This document shows positions 34,962-43,142 of a stretch of 44,357 bases of DNA, in pieces; positions within the stretch are counted from its first letter, which is position 1; each line of letters opens with the position of its first letter. A program made the translations under genes and the position numbers. Under the pieces are notes generated by a model. That model saw nothing but the letters and a program-made list of their open reading frames with translations, was not told where the DNA came from and ran no database searches. Source of the stretch: Clostridium sp. CAG:568 (GTDB lineage: Bacteria; Bacillota_I; Bacilli_A; RFN20; CAG-288); contig FR878783.1 of NCBI GenBank assembly GCA_000434395.1, positions 1 through 44,357 of the forward strand, in the 5' to 3' direction.

Positions 34962-35456
34962 ATGAATATGAAAATAAATAAGACAAATGTCATGCGTATC
35001 TTAGATCAAGAAAAGACTGAATATACGCCTTTCTTCTATGAAGCAAATCCAAAATTGACAGGAGAAGAAATAGCAAAGATACTAAATGAACCTGTTGACA
35101 CTGTTTTTAAAACATTGATTTGTCAGGGGAAAAGTCATTCATTCTATGCATTTTTAATTCCAGTTGCAAAAGAACTGGATTTAAAATCAGCAGCAAAAGC
35201 CTGTGGTGAAAAGGAAGTCCAAATGTTACCTTTGAAGGATTTGCTTCCTACAACCGGTTATGTACATGGTGGATGTTCTCCGATAGGTCTTAAGAAACAT
35301 ATGAAACATTATATTGACGATTCTGCATTATCTTATGATTACATCTTCTTCTCTGGAGGCAAAGTCGGTTCACAAATAAAGCTGAAAACACAAGATGCGT
35401 TAAAAGTAGCGGAGCTAATTCCAGCATCGATAAGTAAAGAGCCTGACCAATACTAA
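34962..35456 (+). CDS. ybaK: Cys-tRNA(Pro)/Cys-tRNA(Cys) deacylase YbaK/EbsC type
   Basis: A 164-residue single-domain editing enzyme that removes cysteine mischarged on tRNA(Pro). The key Lys lies in VFKTLIC, and the family signatures TTGYVHGGCSPIG and SYDYIFFSGG are clear. Length matches YbaK. AGAAGG is upstream of the ATG at 34962, with a second in-frame ATG six bases on. A TATAAT at 34934-34939 may be its -10. Its last four bases overlap the end of phoR on the other strand, with no terminator visible between them. Confidence 0.93.
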   Translation: MNMKINKTNVMRILDQEKTEYTPFFYEANPKLTGEEIAKILNEPVDTVFKTLICQGKSHSFYAFLIPVAKELDLKSAAKACGEKEVQMLPLKDLLPTTGYVHGGCSPIGLKKHMKHYIDDSALSYDYIFFSGGKVGSQIKLKTQDALKVAELIPASISKEPDQY

Positions 35457-36994
35457 AAACTTATCGTAAATGTCGTCCCAATATCAATCTTGGAATCTAC
35501 ATTAATCTTATATCCATATCGTTGGCAGATATGTTTAACCATAGCCAAGCCTAAACCGCTGCCTTCTGCCCTTACATCCGAGCCCCTATAAAACCTTTCA
35601 AAAATCCTAGAAAGATCATTTTGTGGAATCCCAACACCACTATCTTTTACAATCAATTGATTCTTGTAAGGATCGATAATGATGACTACACTCCCATATT
35701 CTTTATTGTATTTAATGCCATTCTCAATGAGATTTGCTAGAAGCCTCTCACAATCTCTTCTTTCCATTTCAACATACAAGGTTTGAAGATCTTTTATAAT
35801 ATTAATCTTCTTAACTAAACACTGTTCTTTAAACGAATTGCACACAACATTGGTCATTTCAGCCAAATCTATCTTTTCTCTGTTCAGTGGAACATTGCTT
35901 TCCATCTTTGCTAAGGAAAGCATATCCTTGAGCATTCCATTTAAAGTCTTAGCTGAAGTCAAGGCATCATTAGTCATCTCTCTTACTTCTTTTTCATCAG
36001 TAACAACGCCATCTATTATCATCTCTAGATAGCCGATAACAGAAGTCAAAGGGGTTTTCATCTGATGAGATGCGTAGACCATAAAATCACGTTTTGTGTC
36101 TTCAATTCGTCTTTGATTAGTTACGTCATAAACTAAAATAGCTGTACCTTTTTCACCTAGTGCTTCTATAGAAATAGAATAAATAATGTTTTGAACATTC
36201 CAATCGAAAGATATTGATTGCTTTTGATTAAGGCAATCTTCAATCTTAGATTTTAAGTCCAATAAAATATTATCTTTTTCTTGCTCTTTTATGGAATAAT
36301 AAAACTTCTCAATTGCTTTATTCCTCAATAAAATGTTTCTTTTTGAATCCAATAGAATAAGTCCGTTAGGCATGGAATCTAGCAATGCGATAGTACGTTC
36401 ATAAGTTTCTTTGATATCATTATCCATATTAATGATCTTGTTTGACGCTTCTTCTATTGTTGAAATCATCAAATCCAAATCACCTTCATATAGATATGGA
36501 TTTTCTAAATGACCATAAGAATTTCCAAGCTTGTTTAAAGAAGAGCCTAGCCTATTCATTATTTTTTTATTCTCAACGCAGACAAAGGCAATAAGGCATG
36601 CATCCGTTATAGTTACAATAGGTAATCCTATGGATAAAAAATAAAAACTGATTTTTTCATCATTAGGAACATCCATTTTTATATAACCATATTTGTTAGA
36701 CTCAAACTTCATATAACCTTCATATCGATCGGGATTATAATCGATATAAGTGGTAAGGGACAATTTATCGTATCCCAAATTATGGAGAAAAGCTGAGTCA
36801 ACAGTCTTTAAAATTTTGCTATCATTGTCTATTACTAAATCTTGATTATCTTTTAAAAGAATCAAAGAATTATTTATTCTATCTATAGAAGAATTATGTG
36901 AGACACAAAATGAAGCTATAGAACCAGCTAGATAAAAAACATAACTGACTGATATTCCTACTATAGAAAGTTTAATATAATCCTTAATTTTCAT
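35453..36994 (-). CDS. phoR: Phosphate-type sensor histidine kinase PhoR
   Basis: A 513-residue membrane kinase. Two hydrophobic segments (about 8-30 and 117-140) enclose an extracellular loop of about 85 residues. A PAS-like domain (about 200-295) precedes the dimerisation helix with phospho-acceptor His310 in ASHQMKTPLTSV. The ATPase domain has an N-box (ANLIENGIKYN), DSGVGIP and GSGLGLAMV. It overlaps phoP by 11 bases. Assignment as PhoR rests on its place at the end of the pst operon and PhoR-like domain order. Last gene of the operon. Confidence 0.88.
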   Translation of the reverse strand: MKIKDYIKLSIVGISVSYVFYLAGSIASFCVSHNSSIDRINNSLILLKDNQDLVIDNDSKILKTVDSAFLHNLGYDKLSLTTYIDYNPDRYEGYMKFESNKYGYIKMDVPNDEKISFYFLSIGLPIVTITDACLIAFVCVENKKIMNRLGSSLNKLGNSYGHLENPYLYEGDLDLMISTIEEASNKIINMDNDIKETYERTIALLDSMPNGLILLDSKRNILLRNKAIEKFYYSIKEQEKDNILLDLKSKIEDCLNQKQSISFDWNVQNIIYSISIEALGEKGTAILVYDVTNQRRIEDTKRDFMVYASHQMKTPLTSVIGYLEMIIDGVVTDEKEVREMTNDALTSAKTLNGMLKDMLSLAKMESNVPLNREKIDLAEMTNVVCNSFKEQCLVKKINIIKDLQTLYVEMERRDCERLLANLIENGIKYNKEYGSVVIIIDPYKNQLIVKDSGVGIPQNDLSRIFERFYRGSDVRAEGSGLGLAMVKHICQRYGYKINVDSKIDIGTTFTISF

Positions 36995-37700
36995 CCTCTA
37001 TTATTCCCAACTTATATCCTATACCATAAACCGTTTGAATCAAAAGACCTTTTGAATCATTTAGCTTCTTTCTAAGCTCTTTTATGTGCATATCGATAGT
37101 TCTAGTCTCCAAAGCCTTGTTATCACCCCAAAGAATAGAAATCAATTGTTCTCTTGAGATGACATCGCCAATATTTTCCATCAAAGTTTTTAATATGGTG
37201 AATTCTGAAGCAGTTAAATTCACCTCGTTTCCATTAAAAGTGACTCTATGTTGGTTGACATCCAAAACAAGTTCACCATATGACAAAACACTTTGTTTTG
37301 TTGTCCTTCTATAATGTGCATTGATACGGGCAATCAATTCCAAAATATCGAATGGTTTTTCGATATAATCATCAGCTCCTCTATCCAAGCCTTCAATTTT
37401 ATCAGCGAGCATGTTTTTAGCAGAGACTATAATGATATCGACATCATCACCACCTTCGCTTTGTCTAACCTTGGTTATCAAATCCTCACCAGTATAGTCA
37501 GGAAGCATTAAATCCATTAGAATCAAATTCGGCTTTGTTTCTTTGAAAGCATCTAAGAAACTTTGACCGTTCAAGAAAGAATGAATGGAATATCCTTCCT
37601 TCACCATAGTCAAATTTATTATTCGAGAAATATTTACATCATCTTCGACACTATAGATTATATATTTCGATTTATTTAAAGAGTTGTAATAGCCACTCAT
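36984..37700 (-). CDS. phoP: OmpR-family response regulator PhoP
   Basis: A 238-residue two-domain regulator. The receiver has acidic residues Glu19-Asp20-Asp21 and phospho-acceptor Asp63 in LMDLMLPD. The C-terminal winged helix carries TASEFTILKTLMENIGDVIS and TRTIDMHIKELRKKL, typical of PhoB/OmpR proteins. AGGAGAG lies eight bases from the ATG. Placed between phoU and phoR, it should bind the repeated TTTACA sites upstream of pstS when phosphate is short. It follows phoU by 11 bases. Confidence 0.92.
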   Translation of the reverse strand: MSGYYNSLNKSKYIIYSVEDDVNISRIINLTMVKEGYSIHSFLNGQSFLDAFKETKPNLILMDLMLPDYTGEDLITKVRQSEGGDDVDIIIVSAKNMLADKIEGLDRGADDYIEKPFDILELIARINAHYRRTTKQSVLSYGELVLDVNQHRVTFNGNEVNLTASEFTILKTLMENIGDVISREQLISILWGDNKALETRTIDMHIKELRKKLNDSKGLLIQTVYGIGYKLGIIEDEN

Positions 37701-37711
37701 AAAAGACTCTC

Positions 37712-38362
37712 CTAAATAATTACGCTATCCTTATGGAATCCATTCTTAATGAACACTACCCATTCAGCAATGTTAACAGCATGATCCACAATTCTTTCCA
37801 AGTATTTAATAATCAAGGTTTGATAGACAACATAAGCACCACTTACCTTTTTCTCACTATTTTCTTTGATGAGTTGATCCAAGATTGCATCGACTTTAGA
37901 ATCGACTTCATTGTCTTGAGCAGCAATTTCCTCTGCTAGTTTAAAGTCAAATCTGACGAAAGCTTTAACTGAATCATCATACATCTTCAAAACATAATCG
38001 ACAAATTCTTGAATCAAGTCTTTATCCTGTCCTTTTTCACCCAAGACTTTAATCTTATCTGCATCTTCCTTTATATCCCTAGCATGATCACCGATTCTTT
38101 CTATATCAGTTACAAGTTTAAGACATCCAGTAACTCTTCTAAGGTCAGTAGCATATACTTTTTCTCTAAGTAAAATTGAAAGACACCAAGCCTCAACATT
38201 TCTTTCACAATCATTCACTAAATGATCGTCGATCTTTGTATCAAAAACTATCGATTCATCAGAAAGATAATAAACTAAAGAGCGTCTCAAATATTCACGA
38301 GTTAAAGAAAACATTTTTTCAATTTCTTCATTGATTGCAATCATTTCTTGATCAAATGTCAT
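37712..38362 (-). CDS. phoU: Phosphate signalling protein PhoU
   Basis: A 216-residue all-helical protein made of two similar three-helix bundles, the usual length for PhoU. Family features include the metal-contact motif ERIGDHARDI in the first half and ERIVDHAVNIAEWVVF in the second. PhoU links Pst transport to PhoR kinase activity and keeps phosphate uptake in check. AAAGGAGG lies upstream of the ATG, 20 bases after pstB. Confidence 0.96.
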   Translation of the reverse strand: MTFDQEMIAINEEIEKMFSLTREYLRRSLVYYLSDESIVFDTKIDDHLVNDCERNVEAWCLSILLREKVYATDLRRVTGCLKLVTDIERIGDHARDIKEDADKIKVLGEKGQDKDLIQEFVDYVLKMYDDSVKAFVRFDFKLAEEIAAQDNEVDSKVDAILDQLIKENSEKKVSGAYVVYQTLIIKYLERIVDHAVNIAEWVVFIKNGFHKDSVII

Positions 38363-38382
38363 TTTGCTTTTCCTCCTTTAGA

Positions 38383-39294
38383 TTAAGAGAATCTTCCCGT
38401 AATATAATCTTCACTCTTCTTCTCTTTAGGATGTGAGAAGAATTGTTGGGTAGGAGCAAACTCTATCAAGTTTCCGACCATGAAGAAGGCAGTATAGTCA
38501 GAAACACGGGTGGCTTGCTGCATATTGTGAGTAACTATTACTATTGTATATTTTTCTTTGAGTTTATTCACTAGTTCCTCGACTTTTTTTGTAGCGATAG
38601 GATCCAAAGCAGAGGTAGGTTCATCCATCAATATGACTTCAGGCTTCATAGCAATACATCTAGCAATACACAGCCTTTGCTGCTGACCACCAGACAAGGC
38701 TAAGCCGGATTTCTTTAACTTATCTTTTACCTCGTCCCATAAAGCAGCTTCTCTCAAAGAAGACTCAACTAATTGATTCAAAAATTTCTTGTCATGAATA
38801 CCTTGGCATCTAGGTCCATAGGTAATGTTATCCCAAATAGACATAGGAAATGGATTAGGTTGTTGGAAAACCATTCCTACTTTGGTTCTCAACAAAATCT
38901 CATTCATCTTTCTTATGTCTTCACCATGATAAAGAATTTCACCGGTTATTTTGCATCCATCAGTCAAATCATTCATTCTATTCAAACAACGAAGGAAAGT
39001 TGATTTACCGCATCCAGATGGTCCGATAAAAGCCGTGACTTTATTTTTTTCAATCTTCATATCGATTCCATGCAAAGCTTCAAAATCACCATAGCTAAGC
39101 TTAAGATTATGTATATCGAAGACAAGTCTTTGAGAGTTTTGAAGATCTTTTTCCTCTTGTGCGGCAACAGCTGGTGCACCTATCAATGGATCTTTTCCGA
39201 CTTCGATTGGATGTCCCATTTCCAAATCCGTTCTACTATCAGCTTCATGCATCTTGGCGAGTTTTTCAGCTCTCTTTTTCTCTTCTTCAGTCAT
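38383..39294 (-). CDS. pstB: Phosphate ABC transporter ATPase PstB
   Basis: A 303-residue ATPase that powers phosphate import. Walker A GPSGCGKST is at 91-99, followed by the PstB-typical LRCLNRMNDL, the signature LSGGQQQRLCIARCIA, Walker B VILMDEPTSALD and the switch His in VTHNMQQA. The usual PstB is about 250 residues; this one has about 55 extra N-terminal residues, charged and then Ala/Pro-rich. ATG at 39294 is chosen because AGGAGG precedes it and the pstA stop lies one base upstream; the longer frame would overlap pstA. Confidence 0.95.
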   Translation of the reverse strand: MTEEEKKRAEKLAKMHEADSRTDLEMGHPIEVGKDPLIGAPAVAAQEEKDLQNSQRLVFDIHNLKLSYGDFEALHGIDMKIEKNKVTAFIGPSGCGKSTFLRCLNRMNDLTDGCKITGEILYHGEDIRKMNEILLRTKVGMVFQQPNPFPMSIWDNITYGPRCQGIHDKKFLNQLVESSLREAALWDEVKDKLKKSGLALSGGQQQRLCIARCIAMKPEVILMDEPTSALDPIATKKVEELVNKLKEKYTIVIVTHNMQQATRVSDYTAFFMVGNLIEFAPTQQFFSHPKEKKSEDYITGRFS

Positions 39295-39295
39295 T

Positions 39296-40906
39296 TTAGA
39301 TAGCCTCCTTTTTAGATTGTCTCTTCTTCTTAATCTTATGAATAATCTTAGTAAACCATGTCTCAGAAGCATTGGCTTGATATCTATTCAAATAATGAGA
39401 TACGATCGATAGTAGTACGTTCAATATCAACACCATAAACAATATTACTATAGAGATTGAGCATGCTGCATCATAGTTCGGATTCTCACCAGCCATGATA
39501 TACCAAATATGTGTAGCTAATGTTGTGGCAGGACTCAATATTTGAATGTTGTCTTGAATAGTGATACCTACAGCAAACATCAAGGAAGCCGATTCTCCAA
39601 TAATTCTTCCAGTAGCTAAGATTGTACCAGTCAAGATTCCACTCATAGCATTTGGAAGAATTACCTTGAAAACTGTTTGAGATTGGGATGCTCCCAACGA
39701 CAAACTAGCTTCAGACAAGGATTTAGGAATTACTTTTATTGCCTCTTCCGTATTCTTAATAATGATAGGCAAGACCATGATAGCTAATGTCAAAGCACCA
39801 GATAATAATGAACCTTGATGACCACCACCAGAAGTCATTGGAATGAAAACCATAGCTCCAATCAATCCAAATATAATAGAAGGTATACCTGATAACAAAT
39901 CGATTGCGGATCTAACCATCGAAGTAAACTTATTAGGCTTTGAATAGACAGCTAAATAAATAGCTCCTCCTATTCCTAGAGGTAGAGCAAACAGCAAAGT
40001 CAAAAGAATCATATAAATAGTAGCTACAAACGATCCTCTAATTCCATCACCACCATATGTGATGTTCGAAAGAGTGATCATTGTAGTTTTATCCATGACT
40101 TCCATGTAGTATTGAGCATAAGTCTCATCTTTAGGCTTCTCTGCCTTGACACCGACTGAAATGATTTGGGAATCATCTGTAAAGATAGTAAATCCAGCTA
40201 AGTTCCATCCTACAACAAAAGGAGCTATATTCTCATTCGTATCGACCATCTCAGTAACAAGAGGCGAATTAGAATCGAGATAAGTTATCTCGACCGTAGC
40301 TTGACCATCGTTCGATTTAGAATCTTTTACAGCAATTCCCCATCTAGAAGAATAAAATTCATTGCTTTTAGGATCATACGAATATTGAGTTGTTCCATCG
40401 TTATAATACCCATCTTTAGTCATAGCAGAGACTTGTTGAGATTTATAATCCCCGGAGAAGAAATTCCAACTCAAGGTTGACCAACCTTTGTGGAACACAA
40501 AGATAATAATAGCCAAAACAGCCATGAAAGTCACACCGGTGAACAGCCAAGTAAATCCAAGCTTAAATCCAGATCCAATCTTAATTCTGTTTTTGTTTTT
40601 CTTAGAAGCATTCTCTATATACTTTTGTTGATAAGAATCAACTTCCAAAGATGTAACATCAGAGGATTCATCTGAGTTAAACACCATAGATTCAACTTTG
40701 GGGAGCTTCTTTTTTCTCAAAATAACCTTTGCTAAAGCGACAGCATCTTGAAGAGAATTAAATCCATACTTATAAATAGTAGTGACATCCTTGTTTTTCT
40801 TTATTTTCTTCATGTCTGCTAAAAGAGTATTATTATCGATTGATTTAGAGGCACAAAGCTTGTATAGTCTTTCAATCTCGACATTAATATCAAAATTGGT
40901 ATTCAT
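39296..40906 (-). CDS. pstA: Phosphate ABC transporter permease PstA, enlarged
   Basis: Residues about 290-515 are a standard PstA permease, with LPLGIGGAIYL and the EAA-type loop KSLSEASLSLGASQSQTVFK. Ordinary PstA is about 290 residues, but this one has 536. The extra sequence is an N-terminal cytoplasmic region of about 110 residues, then the first membrane helix (about 117-139) and an outside loop of about 145 residues before the second helix. The loop has many Tyr, Asp, Ser and Thr residues and no recognised domain. It overlaps pstC by four bases. Confidence 0.92.
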   Translation of the reverse strand: MNTNFDINVEIERLYKLCASKSIDNNTLLADMKKIKKNKDVTTIYKYGFNSLQDAVALAKVILRKKKLPKVESMVFNSDESSDVTSLEVDSYQQKYIENASKKNKNRIKIGSGFKLGFTWLFTGVTFMAVLAIIIFVFHKGWSTLSWNFFSGDYKSQQVSAMTKDGYYNDGTTQYSYDPKSNEFYSSRWGIAVKDSKSNDGQATVEITYLDSNSPLVTEMVDTNENIAPFVVGWNLAGFTIFTDDSQIISVGVKAEKPKDETYAQYYMEVMDKTTMITLSNITYGGDGIRGSFVATIYMILLTLLFALPLGIGGAIYLAVYSKPNKFTSMVRSAIDLLSGIPSIIFGLIGAMVFIPMTSGGGHQGSLLSGALTLAIMVLPIIIKNTEEAIKVIPKSLSEASLSLGASQSQTVFKVILPNAMSGILTGTILATGRIIGESASLMFAVGITIQDNIQILSPATTLATHIWYIMAGENPNYDAACSISIVILFMVLILNVLLSIVSHYLNRYQANASETWFTKIIHKIKKKRQSKKEAI

Positions 40907-41913
40907 GCTTTTGCCTCCTTTCTCTTAGCTTTTCTACTAGGCTTTACTATTCCATTTCTCTTTCTATAAATAGCATCTCTAATAGCGTTCAATCCAAGGT
41001 TAGTGATAATGATAATCAACATCAATATAAGACCTGCGGAGAAACGAGCTTCATAGTTTAAAGAACCTATTGTGGCTTCTCCTATTCCTTTTAACATGAC
41101 AGTCGTTATAGTAGCTGTGTTCTCGAAGATATTGAATTCTGGTCCAGAGATTGCACCGGTGACCATTTGAATAGCTGTCGCTTCTCCTAAAGATCTACCG
41201 ATTCCCAAAATGATTCCAGCAAATATTCCGCTTTGAGCATCTGTCAATACAATCTTAAAGTTAGTTTGAGTAGGAGAAGCACCTAAGGCCAAACTAGCTA
41301 AGATCATCTTTTTATCAACTGCTTTTAAAGCTGTGACTGACATCGATGTAATAGTTGGAAGAGACATCAAAGCCAAAACTATAATGGCTGACAATCCAGA
41401 TTTTCCACCAGCTGTTTGTATTCCGAAAAAATTACCAAAATCTCTGACCATCGGGCAAATAAAACCCACACCGAAAACACCGATGATAACAGAAGGAATA
41501 CCTGCTAAGACTGTGACCACAGCATTTAATAACTCGCCGATTGGCTTCGGGGCAATTCTTGTAATACATAATGCAGTCAAAACACTTAGAGGAATTGAAA
41601 TAACCATAGACAAAAGAGTTAAATAAAGTGTGTTGACAAAAATCCAAAAGACACCATAATTACCAGCTTCCCATTTGATTCCAGTGAAGAAATAACCTGC
41701 ATCTAATTTTTCTCCACTAGGATATTCCTTAAAGAATGGTTGAATACCGGAGCAGATGAGATAACCTAAAGTCACTAAAACAATAATGATACAAAGAGAA
41801 GCTAAGAAAAAGAAAATACCTTTGACAATTTTGTCTGTGAGCATTTTTCTTTCACAGCCCTTCTTAGTTTTTTGTTCAATTGACAATGCCAAACTATCGT
41901 TTGATTGATCCAT
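40903..41913 (-). CDS. pstC: Phosphate ABC transporter permease PstC
   Basis: A 336-residue permease, normal for PstC. About six membrane segments are visible, with PLSVLTALCITRIAP, the conserved AGIPSVIIGVFG and the EAA-type loop KMILASLALGASPTQTNFK. It pairs with PstA to form the phosphate channel. AAGGAGG lies just upstream of the ATG. It is separated from pstS by a gap of 80 bases that holds a hairpin. Confidence 0.95.
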   Translation of the reverse strand: MDQSNDSLALSIEQKTKKGCERKMLTDKIVKGIFFFLASLCIIIVLVTLGYLICSGIQPFFKEYPSGEKLDAGYFFTGIKWEAGNYGVFWIFVNTLYLTLLSMVISIPLSVLTALCITRIAPKPIGELLNAVVTVLAGIPSVIIGVFGVGFICPMVRDFGNFFGIQTAGGKSGLSAIIVLALMSLPTITSMSVTALKAVDKKMILASLALGASPTQTNFKIVLTDAQSGIFAGIILGIGRSLGEATAIQMVTGAISGPEFNIFENTATITTVMLKGIGEATIGSLNYEARFSAGLILMLIIIITNLGLNAIRDAIYRKRNGIVKPSRKAKRKEAKA

Positions 41914-41936
41914 TGACCCTCCTCCTTAAAACCGAC

Positions 41937-41962
41937 AAAAGCCGGAGATATTTTTCCGGCTT
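41937..41962 (-). terminator. Hairpin between pstS and pstC, likely attenuator
   Basis: AAGCCGG (41939-41945) and CCGGCTT (41956-41962) form a 7-bp GC-rich stem, followed on the minus strand by a T run. With no promoter seen before pstC, this is probably partial termination that raises pstS mRNA over the rest of the operon. Confidence 0.75.
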
Positions 41963-41993
41963 AACTACCAATTATTTAATAACAAAACACGAA

Positions 41994-43010
41994 TTAAGCA
42001 AGTTCATTCCACTTGGTAATTTGTGAAACACCATCTTTGAACAAATCAGCCCATTGACTATCTTTGGAATCGAGATAGATTCTAGCCAATTGTGTTCCAG
42101 TGATGTTAGAAACAGAAGTGTTCTTAATATTGACGATGGCGACTACTGCATCAGTGCAGATGTGATCATGTTTAGAGCCAGTGATTCCACCCAAAGTTGA
42201 CAACTCAGCCTCATCCAATTCACGAGACAAATATCCGATTTGAGCAGTCTTGCTTTGGAGATTAGGAACAGCAGTTCCAGATCCAGTTTGCTTTGAAATA
42301 TCAAACTTAGGAGCCTTGGTGGAATCTGTCCAAAGAGCAATAAATGCATTCTCAGTAGCAGTGGAAATGTTCTTTACTGAAGTAGACCCAGCAATTCCGA
42401 TAGTCTTAGAAGAAACATCCTTGGTGAAGATGGTATAATCCGAAGTCTTAAATGTAGCAGCATTCTTCAAAACATCTGCATTAACAATACCACCATTTTG
42501 GCTGGCGATTGCTAATCCTTGTTTTGAGAATGTGAAATCCCAATATGCTTTAGCCAAATCATTCAAATCGGAATCAGCATTGCTTCCGGTATCAGCTACA
42601 ATATTGAAGTAACGCTTCAACTTGTAAGTTCCATTCAAAGCATTCTCTGAAGTAGCCTCAACACCCTCAAACTTCAATCCTCTGACACTAGTGTTATTCT
42701 TCAACGAATCCAAAGAAACATATCCGATTCCATAAGTATCGTTGGCGATTGCGGAAAGCATATCACCATTTTCAGCCACTTCGTTAGCTTTGGAAACAAG
42801 TCCACCCTTTTTTCCATTTGCATAACCGATTTTCTCGAAGAAACATTCTCTGGTTCCAGAAGTTGTAGGTCTGGTGTAAACCTTGATATTTGAATCAGTT
42901 TTGAAGTCAGCCTTGTCGGATGGTTTCTTTGAAGTATCAACACTGCAGCTAGCCAAACATCCGAATGAACAAACCAAGACCAAACAAGCAATCAATCTAT
43001 TCTTGATCAT
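41994..43010 (-). CDS. pstS: Phosphate-binding lipoprotein PstS with swapped halves
   Basis: A 338-residue lipoprotein (lipobox LASC, Cys22) that should bind phosphate outside the cell. The motifs occur in reversed block order. Residues about 42-176 match the second half of usual PstS: VYTRPTTSGTRE (SGTR 51-54), IGYVSL, then FTFSKQGLAIA. Residues about 203-338 match the first half: GSTSV (208-212), TGSGT (242-246), IGYLSRE (258-264), TDAVVAIVN, and a C-terminal ITKWNE, which normally comes just before the SGTR block. This is the pattern of a circular permutation. The start at 43010 is supported by AAAGGGG and the signal peptide; the longer frame adds non-signal sequence. Confidence 0.88.
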   Translation of the reverse strand: MIKNRLIACLVLVCSFGCLASCSVDTSKKPSDKADFKTDSNIKVYTRPTTSGTRECFFEKIGYANGKKGGLVSKANEVAENGDMLSAIANDTYGIGYVSLDSLKNNTSVRGLKFEGVEATSENALNGTYKLKRYFNIVADTGSNADSDLNDLAKAYWDFTFSKQGLAIASQNGGIVNADVLKNAATFKTSDYTIFTKDVSSKTIGIAGSTSVKNISTATENAFIALWTDSTKAPKFDISKQTGSGTAVPNLQSKTAQIGYLSRELDEAELSTLGGITGSKHDHICTDAVVAIVNIKNTSVSNITGTQLARIYLDSKDSQWADLFKDGVSQITKWNELA

Positions 43011-43049
43011 TTTTAACCCCTTTTTATGGTTCTCTTTAAAACCTAATGT

Positions 43050-43078
43050 ATTATCCTCCCATGACATTTTCATTGAAA
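43050..43078 (-). promoter_or_regulatory. pstS: Promoter of the pst-pho operon
   Basis: On the minus strand TTTCAA (43078-43073) and GATAAT (43055-43050) are separated by 17 bases. The -35 is weak, as expected for a promoter that needs activation. The leader to pstS would be about 30 bases. Confidence 0.5.
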
Positions 43079-43087
43079 CCATAATCT

Positions 43088-43114
43088 TGTAAAGGAATGT
43101 AAAGAAGTTGTAAA
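43088..43114 (-). promoter_or_regulatory. Candidate Pho box with three TTTACA repeats
   Basis: TTTACA occurs three times on the minus strand (43114-43109, 43103-43098 and 43093-43088), with periods of 11 and 10 bases. Bacillus PhoP binds TT(A/T)ACA-type direct repeats with about 11-base spacing. The repeats lie about 10 bases upstream of the predicted -35, a normal activator position, and the operon encodes PhoP. Confidence 0.75.
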
Positions 43115-43115
43115 G

Positions 43116-43142
43116 AAAAATGGTAAGGTCTTCACCTTACCA
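43116..43142 (-). terminator. holA terminator
   Basis: TGGTAAGGT (43121-43129) pairs with ACCTTACCA (43134-43142) around a 4-base loop, followed on the minus strand by TTTTT (43120-43116). The stem overlaps the end of holA. Confidence 0.82.

Noticed and set aside
43011..43082. Longer N-terminus for PstS
   Set aside because: The added residues are charged and would precede the lipoprotein signal. The ATG at 43010 has its own ribosome binding site, and the predicted promoter overlaps the extension.
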